DNA from: Candidatus Stackebrandtia excrementipullorum
GTDB taxonomy: Bacteria > Actinomycetota > Actinomycetes > Mycobacteriales > Micromonosporaceae
DNA: 48,095 nt
Assembly (NCBI GenBank): GCA_019113825.1
Contig: DXGR01000012.1
Location: 1-48,095 of the forward strand
Reading direction: 5' to 3'
In this document: positions 26,041 to 34,268 of the stretch, in pieces
Numbering within the stretch: the first letter of the stretch is position 1
Layout: each line of letters begins with the position of its first letter
Position numbers and translations under genes: made by a program
The notes under the pieces: model-generated
Databases searched by the model: none
The model's input: only the letters and a program-made list of their open reading frames with translations
Told to the model about the DNA's origin: nothing

Positions 26041-27039
26041 TTAACCGCGACCCGACATCGATTCGAGAAGTCGACGGTAGGAGAGCAGGCGCTGGGGCGG
26101 TTCTCCGGATGCGTCCCGTAGCTCGTCAAGCGCGCAGTCGCCGGTCTCACCGGTGTGGAGACATCCGCGGGGACACCCCGTGGCGACATCGGCGAGATCC
26201 CCGAACGTCGACAGCAACGAGTCGGGCGACACGTGTGCCAGCCCGAACGAACGAACGCCCGGGGTGTCGACGATCCAACCGCCTTCGGGAAGTTCGAATG
26301 CGACCGCGCTGGTCGATGTGTGTCGACCCTTGCCGACGGAGGAGACGATTCCTGTGGAGCGGCCCGCCCCGGGAACGAGCCGATTGACCAGTGTCGACTT
26401 CCCGACTCCGGAGTGGCCGATGAACACCGACACCTTCCCGCCGATGCGTTCGGCGAGCTCGGTGACGGGACGGTCGGGCGCGCACGTGACGAAGTCGAGG
26501 TCAAGGTCGCCGTAGTAGGACTCGATCTCGTCGATCATGTCGGCCCCGATGTCCGCTTTGGTCAGACACAGCAGGACGTCGACATCTGCATCGTATCCGG
26601 CCACGAGGCAGCGATCGATGAAACCGGTGCTGGGCGGAGGATCGGCAAGCGCGGACACGACCACCAGTTGATCGACGTTGGTGACGATGACGCGCTCGGT
26701 GGCGTCGTCGTCATCGGCTGTCCGGCGTAGCTCGCCGTGTCGTGGCGACACCTTGACGATCCTGGCGAGGGTGCCGGGTCGCCCCGAGGTGTCGCCCACT
26801 ATGCCGACCCGGTCGCCCAAGATGACCGACTTACGAGCCAGTTCACGTGCCGACATGGCGACGACGTCGACGGGACCGTCGGGCCCCTCGACACGACACT
26901 GGTACCTGCCCCTGTCCACGCCGAAGACGAAACCTTCGACCGCTTCGGTGTGTTTGGGGCGGATCTTCGTGCGAGGACGGGTGCCGCGACCGGGACGAAT
27001 CCGTACGTCGTCCTCGTCGTAATGTTTACGCCGCCTCAG
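26041..27039 (-). CDS. rsgA: Ribosome small-subunit-dependent GTPase RsgA
   Basis: A late 30S-subunit assembly factor: circularly permuted GTPase with N-terminal OB fold (near RYQCRVEGPDGPVDVVA), the permuted G4/G5 region VLLCLTKADIG, the P-loop GHSGVGKSTLVN, and the C-terminal zinc finger CPRGCLHTGETGDC. The start is unusual. Family alignments expect it just before LRRRKHYDEDDVRIRPGRG, where the only candidate is a CTG at 27039 whose last two bases belong to the TGA stop of aroA (CTGA overlap). An ATG at 27102 would add 21 residues inside the aroA coding end with no family match. I chose the CTG, implying translational coupling to aroA. Confidence 0.92.
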   Translation of the reverse strand: MRRRKHYDEDDVRIRPGRGTRPRTKIRPKHTEAVEGFVFGVDRGRYQCRVEGPDGPVDVVAMSARELARKSVILGDRVGIVGDTSGRPGTLARIVKVSPRHGELRRTADDDDATERVIVTNVDQLVVVSALADPPPSTGFIDRCLVAGYDADVDVLLCLTKADIGADMIDEIESYYGDLDLDFVTCAPDRPVTELAERIGGKVSVFIGHSGVGKSTLVNRLVPGAGRSTGIVSSVGKGRHTSTSAVAFELPEGGWIVDTPGVRSFGLAHVSPDSLLSTFGDLADVATGCPRGCLHTGETGDCALDELRDASGEPPQRLLSYRRLLESMSGRG

Positions 27040-28331
27040 GACCCGGTCTCCAGCAGCGCGGCCCACATGTGCGGGAAGTCGGGAAGCGTCTTGGAGGTGC
27101 ACGCTACGTCGGACAGTTCCACCCCGGGCACTGCCAGGCCCAGAACCGCCCCCGCTTGTGCCATCCGGTGGTCGTCGTAGGTGTTGAAGACACCGCCGTG
27201 CAGTTTCGCGGGACGTATCCGCAACACATCCTCGGACTCGGTGACTTTACCGCCCAAATTGTTGATTTCCCGGGTCAACGCGGCCAACCGGTCGGTTTCG
27301 TGGCCGCGCAGGTGCCCGATTCCCCGCAGGGTGGAGGGCGTCTCCGCCAAGGCCGCCACGGCGGCGATGACGGGTGTGAGTTCGCCGGCCTCCGAGAGGT
27401 CGATGTCGATGCCGGTGATGCGGCCGTTGCCGCGGGCGGTCATGCCGCCGTCGGACAGGTCGATGCGGCCACCGAACTCGACCAGAACGTCGCGCAGCAG
27501 GTCACCGGGCTGGCTCGTGTCGTAGGGCCAACCGGGCACGGTGGTCTCGCCGTCGGTGATCAGAGCGGCCGCGAGGAACGGCGCCGCGTTCGACAGGTCG
27601 GGTTCGATGTGCCAGGCACGGCCGGAGAGCCGACCGGGCTCGATACGCCAGACGTCGCGTTCGGAGTCGTCGACGACGGCGCCGGCCGCCCGCATCATGT
27701 CGATGGTCATGCGTACGTGTGGAGCCGACGGAACCGGAGGCCCCTCGTGGCGGACCGTCAGCCCGCGGTCGTACAGGGGACCGGCCAACAGGAGCCCCGA
27801 GATGAACTGGCTGGACCGGGACGCGTCGATGGTCACCTCACCACCGGTCAGGCGGCCCATACCGGTGATGGTGAAGGGCAGTCCGCTGCCGTTGCCGTCG
27901 ATCGTGGCGCCCAACTCTTCGAGTGCCTTCATCATCGGCCCCATCGGGCGGGAGCGGGCGTGTGGGTCGCCGTCGAAGGTGATGGCGCCGGTGGCCGTGG
28001 CCGCCAGAGGCGGAAGAAAACGCATGACGGTTCCCGCCAGGCCGCAGTCGATGTCGGCGGGACCGCGCAAAGCGGTGGGGTGCACCTGCCACAGGGCGTC
28101 GTCGGAGGTGACGATCCGAGTGCCCAGGGATTGAAGCGCGGAGACCATAAGTGAGGTATCCCGCGCCCGAAGTGGGGAGGCCAGCGAGCTTGCGCCGACG
28201 GCGGCGGCCGTGAGGATCAGGGCTCGGGCCATCATGGACTTGGATCCGGGAAGGGCCACTGTGGCTTGTACGGGACGGTCGGAGACGGGAGCGCGCCAGC
28301 GCTGCGCGGCGGGGGCACTGGTATCAGTCAC
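27036..28331 (-). CDS. aroA: 3-phosphoshikimate 1-carboxyvinyltransferase (EPSP synthase)
   Basis: Sixth step of the shikimate pathway: transfers enolpyruvyl from PEP to shikimate 3-phosphate. The 431-residue protein shows ALPGSKSMMARALILTAAA (PEP/phosphate-binding start), GLAGTVMRFLPPLAA (the GNAGTxxR-like signature, with L in place of N), ASRSSQFISGLLL and the closing GHLRGHETDRL and TYDDHRMAQAGA. The second motif usually reads GNAG(T/L); GLAG is common in actinobacteria. First gene of the aroA-rsgA pair, overlapping rsgA. Adjacent to the divergent SRAP gene, as in mycobacteria. Confidence 0.95.
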   Translation of the reverse strand: MTDTSAPAAQRWRAPVSDRPVQATVALPGSKSMMARALILTAAAVGASSLASPLRARDTSLMVSALQSLGTRIVTSDDALWQVHPTALRGPADIDCGLAGTVMRFLPPLAATATGAITFDGDPHARSRPMGPMMKALEELGATIDGNGSGLPFTITGMGRLTGGEVTIDASRSSQFISGLLLAGPLYDRGLTVRHEGPPVPSAPHVRMTIDMMRAAGAVVDDSERDVWRIEPGRLSGRAWHIEPDLSNAAPFLAAALITDGETTVPGWPYDTSQPGDLLRDVLVEFGGRIDLSDGGMTARGNGRITGIDIDLSEAGELTPVIAAVAALAETPSTLRGIGHLRGHETDRLAALTREINNLGGKVTESEDVLRIRPAKLHGGVFNTYDDHRMAQAGAVLGLAVPGVELSDVACTSKTLPDFPHMWAALLETGS

Positions 28332-28455
28332 GGGCCCAGCTTACGGGCTTACCCGGGGACGGTAAACCAAACACGGCCGATCGGTGCGTGCACAGCGCCG
28401 GCCTGCGGTGTTCGTGAACGATCGAGGCGTCGGTACCGCGGCGTAATGTGGCCGC

Positions 28456-29157
28456 ATGTGTGGAAGATATGCCTCTTCACGTTCGTCGACCGAGCTGGCG
28501 ACCCTGTTCGACGCCGTCGACGTGACCGAGGGGTCCGCCGATCGCGGCTACAATCTGGCGCCGACGCGGAGGGTTCCGGTCGTCCGGGTGTCGCGTTCGA
28601 TGGAGCGGCGAGTGGTGTCCGCCGCGCGATGGGGGCTGGTTCCGCCGTGGTCGAAGAGTCCGAAGAACGGTCCACGGATGATGAACGCGCGTTCGGAGAC
28701 GGTGACGACCTTGCCCGCATACCGGTCGCCGTTCGTGCGTAAGCGGTGCGTCGTGCCCGCTGACGGCTGGTACGAGTGGCAAAAGGGGCCGCGGGGCCGA
28801 CAGCCGTACTACACCACCGCTCGAGACGGTGAACCGTTGGTGTTCGCCGGGCTGTGGGAGATGTGGGGAGACGACGAACCTTTGATGACGTGCACGGTGC
28901 TCACGGCGCCCGCCGTCGGGGAGCTGCAGCCGATACACGATCGGATGCCGTTGTTGTTGTCGCGTGACCGGATCGACGACTGGTTGACCGATCGGGGTGC
29001 GGCGGAGAATCTGCTCGCGGGTGTCGACGAAGGGCTCGTGGAGGGTTTGGAAATCCGTCCGGTGGGAAGCGCGGTCGGAAACGTACGGAACGATTCGGTG
29101 GAGTTGACCAAACGCGTCGAACCGTCCGAGCCGCCGTCGGCTCCCACATTGTTCTGA
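28456..29157 (+). CDS. SRAP-family abasic-site processing protein (YedK/HMCES-like)
   Basis: A 233-residue protein that caps abasic sites in single-stranded DNA through a covalent thiazolidine link to Cys2. Visible active-site residues: MCGRY with Cys2 at the processed N-terminus, the asparagine in GYNLAPTRRVPVV (Asn33), the MMNARSET DNA-contact segment, the glutamate in CVVPADGWYEW, and the histidine in IHDRMPLLL. Complete by length. It is divergent from aroA across about 120 bp, the same neighbour relation as Rv3226c-aroA in M. tuberculosis. I saw no clear actinobacterial LexA box upstream, so SOS control is not shown. Confidence 0.93.
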   Translation: MCGRYASSRSSTELATLFDAVDVTEGSADRGYNLAPTRRVPVVRVSRSMERRVVSAARWGLVPPWSKSPKNGPRMMNARSETVTTLPAYRSPFVRKRCVVPADGWYEWQKGPRGRQPYYTTARDGEPLVFAGLWEMWGDDEPLMTCTVLTAPAVGELQPIHDRMPLLLSRDRIDDWLTDRGAAENLLAGVDEGLVEGLEIRPVGSAVGNVRNDSVELTKRVEPSEPPSAPTLF

Positions 29158-29298
29158 CATGCGGTCTTTACGGCGTGTCCGTCGTGAGCGGGTGTTCGGA
29201 CGGATGCAATGAGGCACGTCTCGAGAACCATGCACCGAAACAGTGGTTTCCGAGTGTCTCGTCGGCCGGGCCGAACGGGTCGATTCGGTTACGGAGTC

Positions 29299-29328
29299 TT
29301 GCGGAGGCGCTTCGTTGTGGGGTAGAAC
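29299..29328 (+). promoter_or_regulatory. Candidate promoter for the WhiB-family gene
   Basis: TTGCGG at 29299-29304 and TAGAAC at 29323-29328, 18 nt apart, lie about 65 bp before the GTG start. This is a moderate match to an actinobacterial housekeeping promoter and nothing better is seen in the 235-bp gap. Confidence 0.35.
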
Positions 29329-29392
29329 ACAACACTACGCGTGTGGACGACCGAAACGACTTGGAACGAGCCCGTACGGGAGGCTGGGAAGC

Positions 29393-29728
29393 GTGAGCCG
29401 GAGCAAGAAGATGCCGAGCCGAGAAGAGATCGAGGCGGCCCGGCACGACCCCAGACTCAGGCGTGCTATCGACGTGGGGCGAGGTGACCCCGAATGGCGG
29501 TTGCGGGGTCGTTGTCTGTCTGTGGACCCGGAGACCTTTTTCCCCGAGCCTCAGTTGAAGGAGACGCCGCAGGCCGCGTTGGCCTTGTGCTCCGGTTGCC
29601 ATGTACAGGCTTCGTGCTTGGCGTGGGCCTTGGACGCGGGTGATCGCAACGGTGTGTGGGGAGGGACAACTCCGCGAGAGCGCCAGGTCATGTTGGTTGC
29701 CTGGCGTGACACCGTGGCGGCTGCCTAA
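29393..29728 (+). CDS. WhiB-family iron-sulfur transcription factor
   Basis: A 111-residue WhiB-like protein. Four cysteines expected to hold a [4Fe-4S] cluster occur as RGRC...LCSGCHVQASC (C-x24-C-x2-C-x5-C), followed by the GVWGG turn (NGVWGGTTPRERQ) that contacts the sigma-factor region 4. The basic N-terminal stretch MPSREEIEAARHDPRLRRA resembles Wbl proteins of Micromonospora-type actinomycetes. Subclass is not assigned. GGGAGG lies upstream of the GTG at 29393. It sits directly before the sigR-rsrA redox operon, a plausible functional link because both sense redox stress. Confidence 0.9.
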   Translation: MSRSKKMPSREEIEAARHDPRLRRAIDVGRGDPEWRLRGRCLSVDPETFFPEPQLKETPQAALALCSGCHVQASCLAWALDAGDRNGVWGGTTPRERQVMLVAWRDTVAAA

Positions 29729-29745
29729 CGGCGCTCTGCTCCCAT

Positions 29746-29783
29746 CCCGGGCTCGACGGCGGTGTCACACCGCCGAACCCGGG
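29746..29783 (+). terminator. Hairpin after the WhiB-family gene
   Basis: CGGCGGTG and CACCGCCG form an 8-bp stem with a 3-nt loop, flanked by an outer CCCGGG pair on both sides. It lacks a T-run, but it separates whiB from the SigR promoter region. Confidence 0.5.
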
Positions 29784-29933
29784 CAGGGCCTGGGAGATTG
29801 GCACGGGCCGTGAGGCCCGTTTGTGGGAGATCCCTTATGGGTTCACAGGTACTAACGACCCCACTGTTGATCGGTAACGGCTCGATTACGCAATCGACGG
29901 CCTTTTTGTCGACCCGATTCCTGCGGACGACGC

Positions 29934-29959
29934 GGAATGATTGCGGCCGATGGTGCGTT
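29934..29959 (+). promoter_or_regulatory. SigR-type (-35 GGAAT, -10 GTT) autoregulatory promoter of sigR
   Basis: GGAAT at 29934-29938 and GTT at 29957-29959 are separated by exactly 18 nt, matching the known SigR/SigH promoter consensus GGGAAT-N18/19-GTT. It lies about 50 bp before the longer sigR start, as does sigRp1 in Streptomyces. It predicts positive autoregulation under thiol oxidation. Confidence 0.8.
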
Positions 29960-30010
29960 GGATCGATGGTGACGGCGCGAGTAGCGCCGCGGAAGGAGCC
30001 GATAGCCGTG

Positions 30011-30790
30011 ATGGCACCCGTGAGAGACCGTTCAGGGGACACTGAACAGCTCCAGCGTCTGCTGAACTCTCCGACGTGGCCCGTTGACGAGGCCACGCTG
30101 AAAGACCCCCACATTGACGTTTCGGTTTCTCCTCCTTCGGACCGTGCCGTACCCTCGGCGCAACGGCAGGCGTCGAGAGGGGAGCCGGTGACAGACGTCG
30201 AACAGGAGACCGAGAAGCAGCGGAGGGCGCGGTTTGAACGTGACGCCATGCCGCTGGTCGATCAGCTGTACGGCGCCGGGCTCCGCATGACACGCAACCC
30301 GCAGGACGCCGAGGACCTGGTGCAGGAGACCTACCTCAAGGCCTTCAGCGCATTCCATCAGTTCAAGGCCGGGACCAATCTCCGGGCGTGGATGTATCGG
30401 ATTCTGACCAACACCTACATCAACTCGTACCGAAAGCGCAAGCGGCAGCCGGTCCAGGCGCCTACCGACGAGATCACCGACTGGCAGTTGGTGGCGGCGG
30501 AGTCACACACCTCCTCCGGCCTGAGGTCGGCCGAAACCGAGGCTTTGGACCGCCTCCCGGACTCCGATGTCAAGGTGGCGTTGGCGCGCCTGCCCGAGGA
30601 TTTTCGTCTGGCCGTTTACCTCGCCGATGTCGAAGGGTTCGCTTACAAGGAGATCGCCGACATCATGGGGACGCCCATCGGCACCGTGATGTCCCGTTTG
30701 CACCGGGGGCGCAGACAGCTGCGTGACATGTTGACGGAGTACGCGGCGCAACGCGGGTTTTCCGCCTCATCGGACAACGAGGGGGTATGA
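30011..30790 (+). CDS. sigR: ECF sigma factor SigR/SigH (thiol-oxidative stress)
   Basis: Directs transcription of thioredoxin, mycothiol and proteostasis genes under disulfide stress. Region 2 reads [20 protein letters not shown] with [20 protein letters not shown]; region 4 reads [21 protein letters not shown] with [14 protein letters not shown], nearly the Streptomyces SigR sequence. Two in-frame starts are plausible. ATG 30011 (or GTG 30008, after AAGGAG) gives a 259-residue form with a 59-residue acidic/polar extension. GTG 30188 (after AGGGGAG) gives a 200-residue form starting [11 protein letters not shown]. Streptomyces makes an unstable long SigR' and a stable short SigR in the same way. 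The stop overlaps rsrA by ATGA. Confidence 0.95.
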   Translation: MAPVRDRSGDTEQLQRLLNSPTWPVDEATLKDPHIDVSVSPPSDRAVPSAQRQASRGEPVTDVEQETEKQRRARFERDAMPLVDQLYGAGLRMTRNPQDAEDLVQETYLKAFSAFHQFKAGTNLRAWMYRILTNTYINSYRKRKRQPVQAPTDEITDWQLVAAESHTSSGLRSAETEALDRLPDSDVKVALARLPEDFRLAVYLADVEGFAYKEIADIMGTPIGTVMSRLHRGRRQLRDMLTEYAAQRGFSASSDNEGV

Positions 30791-31068
30791 CGGTGAGCGA
30801 GGCCGGACAGCACGAAGTCGATTGCAAGGAAGTACTGGCGGAGGTCTATTTCTATCTGGACGCCGAATGTGCCTCGGCCAGGCGGGACATCATCAAACAG
30901 CACCTGGCGGAGTGTTCGCCGTGTCTGGCCGAGTACGGGATCGAGCAGGATGTGCGGGCGTTGGTGCACCGTTGTTGCTCCAACGAAATCGCTCCGCAGG
31001 AGGTAAAGGCGCGGTTGCGGGCGAAGCTGGCGAAACTGACCGATCTGGGTTCTTCTCCCGATCTGTGA
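30787..31068 (+). CDS. rsrA: Zinc-binding redox anti-sigma factor RsrA/RshA
   Basis: A 93-residue ZAS-family anti-sigma factor that holds SigR inactive until oxidation forms disulfides and expels zinc. The metal site HLAECSPC (His39, Cys43, Cys46) plus Cys13 in [11 protein letters not shown] match the key residues of S. coelicolor RsrA; extra cysteines occur at 28, 63 and 64. It overlaps sigR by 4 bp (ATGA), so both proteins are made in coupled amounts from one transcript. Confidence 0.95.
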   Translation: MTVSEAGQHEVDCKEVLAEVYFYLDAECASARRDIIKQHLAECSPCLAEYGIEQDVRALVHRCCSNEIAPQEVKARLRAKLAKLTDLGSSPDL

Positions 31069-31212
31069 ACGACGGGAGCCGCGTGGGGCCGTGAACGGGC
31101 GAGTCGAGAGATCTCGTCGGCGGCCTTGCGCGCTGTGTGTCGCTGTGACATTTATTTCATCAACCGGCGAAACCGTGCAATCGTCCGATGACCGGGACCG
31201 AAGAAACCCCGC

Positions 31213-31247
31213 GCCGCCGATCGGCCCATTGCAGGCCGACCAGCGGC
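31213..31247 (-). terminator. Candidate terminator of the bL37 gene
   Basis: On the minus strand GCCGCTGGTCGGCC and GGCCGATCGGCGGC form an imperfect 14-bp stem with a 7-nt loop, then GGGGTTTCTT. It lies just after the bL37 stop. Confidence 0.45.
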
Positions 31248-31257
31248 ACTTTTCTTT

Positions 31258-31332
31258 CTAGCTGTTGGGGCGCTTACCGTGGTTGGCGCCTTTTTTCTTG
31301 CGTGCGTGGCGCTTGCGAGCCCGCTTGGCCAT
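31258..31332 (-). CDS. Ribosomal protein bL37 (24 residues)
   Basis: The frame encodes MAKRARKRHARKKK then GANHGKRPNS. This matches in length, charge and the C-terminal ANHGKRPN end the 24-residue bL37 seen in mycobacterial 50S subunits near the peptidyl-transferase side. AGGAGG lies 6 nt before the ATG on the minus strand. It is transcribed against rsrA and divergent from the biotinyl protein gene. The locus matches my recollection that the mycobacterial gene lies near sigH-rshA, which I could not check. It is too short for usual gene finding and easily missed. Confidence 0.88.
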   Translation of the reverse strand: MAKRARKRHARKKKGANHGKRPNS

Positions 31333-31442
31333 GGTTTCCTCCTGAAACGTCTGTGGATCGACGCTTTAGGATACGCATCGCCTGGCTGCTTCACGCCCGG
31401 CGTTCTAGTGTGTTGTCAACTCAAGCAGAACTGGAGGCGGTC

Positions 31443-31658
31443 ATGGCCGAAGAGATCCGTGCCGAGATGGTGGCGAACGTGTGGAAGGTGGTCGCCAAGG
31501 CCGGTGACGAGGTCACTGATGCGGACCCGATCGTGATTTTGGAATCGATGAAGATGGAGATTCCCGTTCACTCCGAAGACGGTGGGACGGTCGCCGAGGT
31601 GCACGTGGCCGAAGGCCAGGTCGTGCAGGACGGCGACTTGATTGCCACGATCGAATAG
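31443..31658 (+). CDS. Biotin/lipoyl-attachment carrier protein (TB7.3-like)
   Basis: A 71-residue stand-alone biotinyl domain. The modified lysine lies in VILESMKMEIPVHSEDGG, the standard biotinylation motif, within a complete hammerhead fold ending GQVVQDGDLIATIE. M. tuberculosis TB7.3 (Rv3221c) is the direct counterpart by size and position next to rshA. It is thought to be the carboxyl carrier of an acyl-CoA carboxylase; no carboxylase gene is in the window. GGAGG lies 5 nt before the ATG. Confidence 0.93.
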   Translation: MAEEIRAEMVANVWKVVAKAGDEVTDADPIVILESMKMEIPVHSEDGGTVAEVHVAEGQVVQDGDLIATIE

Positions 31659-32391
31659 GCGCGTCGACGGCCGTCGTGGACGACACGTGGTCGTCCATTC
31701 GGAAGGCACACGAGGACGGGCTCGAAAAGATCGACTGCGCGTCGTCGATGTGTTCCGTGTGGATGGTCGACCGTATGGGTAGACCTGGTGAAACGTGTCG
31801 TACCGTGCTCGGTACGGCACTTTCTCGTTGCCCCGACCGAAGGTGCGGTGCTCATGCCACATGACCCGGTGCCGCTCGGATTTCTCGATGGCAAAAGTCG
31901 GTTTTGCAGCTGAACCGGCGTTCCACATGCGTGTGGTGATCCCTTGGTTCAAGGTCGTGGCGCTGAGTGCGCCGATGGCGTCGACCACGTCCGCCCGTGG
32001 CGGCATCGGGCCGTGGTGATCTGCACTCGCGACGGTTTCGCCGCGCAGGTTGTGTACCGCACTGTGAGGTCCGTCCGCTTGTACGAGCGTGATGGGCAGC
32101 GGTTTCCGAACATCGGCCTGAGCTCGTAAGATCAGCGGCTCTGAGAAGGTCTCTTCGGAATCCGTCCGTTGCGAGGAGGCGGTGCGAACCGCGGTCCGAG
32201 CACCTCCCAACGGAATAGGGCTTTGAGGACGTCGCCCGGTGATCGGTCGGCCGCTTGGCGCACGGGCGAATATCTGTGCGCCAAGCGGCCCCGCCGCGTT
32301 CGGGTGTGTCGCCCCCGCGGTTCCCGTTCGAAACTGCTCGGAATATCCTTGTCTCGCGCAGTTATGCGCAAGAAGCTCAACGGGAGGTGCG
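31659..32391. other. Long intergenic stretch before the SIS-domain gene
   Basis: About 730 bases with no supportable gene. Long minus-strand frames exist here but show no known protein pattern and lack ribosome sites. The only clear structure is the inverted repeat at 32249-32290. In mycobacteria pdtaS would follow the biotinyl gene, so this may be a junction of the inserted SIS/ABC block. Confidence 0.45.
32249..32290. repeat. 13-bp perfect inverted repeat upstream of the SIS-domain gene
   Basis: GGCCGCTTGGCGC (32249-32261) and GCGCCAAGCGGCC (32278-32290) flank 16 nt. No T-run follows on either strand. It lies about 100 bp before the SIS gene start, so it could be an operator, an RNA hairpin in the leader, or a mobile-element scar. 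Confidence 0.8.
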
Positions 32392-33501
32392 ATGAGTCCG
32401 GACGAGGCCGCTGTCGCGGTGAGTGAACAGCGCGATGCCGGGGCGTCGATGACGTCGCCGGGGGCGGGAATGACCGCCGACATCGGGGAACAACCCGAGG
32501 TCTACGCGCACTTGGCCCACACTCAGTCGAATGCGATCGCCGCGGTTGCCGAACGGATCGCACGGCGGCGCCCCCGTTATGTGCTCTACGCCGCTAGGGG
32601 AACGTCGGATCACGCTGCGCTGTACGCGGCCTACCTGACCGAGATACGGCTGGGGATTCCGGCGGGGCTCGCCTCACCCAGTACCGTCACCGTCTTCGGG
32701 TCCCGTCCCGACCTGGCCGACTGCATGGTGGTCGGTGTGTCTCAGTCGGGCGGTTCCCCCGACATCGCGGCGGTCCTCAAAAGCGCCGCCGAATCCGGCG
32801 CGGTGACGGTCGCCGTCACCAACAACCCGGAGTCGGCACTCGCCGCCCAGGCACATCATCACATCGACATCTGTGCAGGCCACGAACGTGCGGTCGCGGC
32901 AACGAAGACCTATACCGCGGAACTGTTGGCGCTGTTCATGCTCATCGAAGGAATCCGCACCGGCAACGGAAAACTTGCCGAACCCGAGACGACGGCCCTT
33001 GCTTCGCTGCCCGAGCTGGCGCGGACCGTGTTGGACGATGACACGGTCGTCGAGGTGGCGCGGCGCTATCGGTTTGCCGACCGCATGGTGACGACCGGCC
33101 GAGGCTACGCGTATCCGACGGCTCGAGAGACGGCTTTGAAGCTGATGGAGACGTCGTATCTCCCGGCCCTGGCCTTTTCGGGAGCTGATCTGCTTCACGG
33201 TCCCTTGGCGATGACCGATCCGGCGGTGCCGGTATTGGCCGTCGTCGGAGACGGGCCCGGTGGAGCGGCCATGGGCGACGTCGTCGGGCGTCTGGAGGAG
33301 CAGCGCGCCGACGTCGTGGTGCTCGGCCCCAGGAACGTTGGCGGTGCGAGCCTGCACATCCCGGCTCCGGCCGTCGACGAGCGCATTGCTCCCATGGTGG
33401 ACATACTGCCGCTGCAAAGGCTGGCTCTGTCCGTCGCCGTGTCCCGAGGGGAGAATCCGGATGCGCCTCGGGGTTTGCGAAAGGTTACCGAGACCTTGTG
33501 A
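32392..33501 (+). CDS. Double-SIS-domain sugar-phosphate isomerase/deaminase (GlmS C-domain-like, NagB-II/AgaS type)
   Basis: A 369-residue protein with two SIS domains and no glutaminase domain. The first reads YVLYAARGTSDHAALYAAYL and VGVSQSGGSPDIAAVLK (phosphosugar loop SQSGGSPD); the second reads GRGYAYPTARETALKLMET and ends DAPRGLRKVTETL, typical of the GlmS isomerase tail. Known relatives deaminate or isomerise glucosamine-6-phosphate or galactosamine-6-phosphate. GGGAGG precedes the ATG at 32392. The transporter genes downstream belong to a different function, so the operon link is uncertain. Confidence 0.88.
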   Translation: MSPDEAAVAVSEQRDAGASMTSPGAGMTADIGEQPEVYAHLAHTQSNAIAAVAERIARRRPRYVLYAARGTSDHAALYAAYLTEIRLGIPAGLASPSTVTVFGSRPDLADCMVVGVSQSGGSPDIAAVLKSAAESGAVTVAVTNNPESALAAQAHHHIDICAGHERAVAATKTYTAELLALFMLIEGIRTGNGKLAEPETTALASLPELARTVLDDDTVVEVARRYRFADRMVTTGRGYAYPTARETALKLMETSYLPALAFSGADLLHGPLAMTDPAVPVLAVVGDGPGGAAMGDVVGRLEEQRADVVVLGPRNVGGASLHIPAPAVDERIAPMVDILPLQRLALSVAVSRGENPDAPRGLRKVTETL

Positions 33502-33629
33502 TCGACCGGGTGTCGATGCCATTCATGTGACGCACGGTGCTCTTGTCGTGTTCTTGTGTGATCGTCGTGTGGCCCATCGGGGATTTCACTAGGCTTCCTG
33601 CTGTCGTACTGTGAGCAGGGAGCTACGCG

Positions 33630-34232
33630 TTGGATTTTTTCGGGTATCTGCGTGAGAACCAGGACATGCTCACGTTCTCGTTCTTGCAGTACGCGAGCAT
33701 GGTGTTCCAGTGCGTTCTGGCGGCCACGGCCATAGGTATGGCGGTGGCGATCGCCACGTACCGCACGCCGTGGCTGGCGGCATTGGCGACGGGCACGGCC
33801 TCGGTCGTCTTCACCGTGCCTTCGTTGGCGTTGTTCGGCCTCATGGTGCCCGTGTTCGGCCTCGGCGTTTTGCCGGCTGTCGTGGCATTGACGCTGTACG
33901 CGTTGCTTCCCATCATCCGTAACGGCATCGTGGGTTTGTCCAGCGTCGACCCCGCAATGGTCGACGCCGCCCGCGGTATGGGGATGGGGCGCCTGGCCAT
34001 ACTCACTAAAGTGGAATTGCCGTTGGCCTGGCCGGTCGTGTTGACGGGGATTCGGGTCGCCACACAGTTGACGATGGGCGTGGGGGCGATCGCCGCCTAC
34101 GTTTCCGGCCCCGGACTGGGGGACCAGATCTTTTCCGGTCTTGCCCGTCTCGGCGGAGCCAACTCGTTGAACGCCATCGTGGCGGGAACCGTCGGCATCG
34201 TTGTTCTCGCTCTGCTGTTCGACGCCGCCTAG
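33630..34232 (+). CDS. Glycine-betaine ABC permease (OpuCB/ProW type), C-terminus frameshifted
   Basis: Inner-membrane subunit of an osmoprotectant importer; 200 residues with about five helices and the ATPase-coupling loop VDAARGMGMGRLAILTKVELP. The TTG start has CAGGGAG 7 nt upstream. The frame stops at TAG (34230) after LLFDAA. A shift to the -1 frame just before this stop continues as LVLIGKITTSRGLHV, the standard C-terminal end of this permease family, and stops at 34276, overlapping the ATPase start by 8 bp. So the gene looks one base out of register near 34228. The lost tail is short, and the truncated protein may still work. Confidence 0.88.
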   Translation: MDFFGYLRENQDMLTFSFLQYASMVFQCVLAATAIGMAVAIATYRTPWLAALATGTASVVFTVPSLALFGLMVPVFGLGVLPAVVALTLYALLPIIRNGIVGLSSVDPAMVDAARGMGMGRLAILTKVELPLAWPVVLTGIRVATQLTMGVGAIAAYVSGPGLGDQIFSGLARLGGANSLNAIVAGTVGIVVLALLFDAA

Positions 34233-34268
34233 TACTTATCGGAAAAATCACGACCTCCAGGGGCCTTC

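Noticed and set aside
28395-28415. GTTCGTGAAC upstream of the SRAP gene as a LexA box
   Set aside because: It is a short palindrome but does not match the actinobacterial CGAAC-N4-GTTCG spacing, so SOS control was not claimed.
31416-32483. Long minus-strand open frame between the biotinyl protein and SIS genes
   Set aside because: It overlaps both real genes antisense, shows no domain and has no ribosome site; the intergenic stretch is left unassigned.
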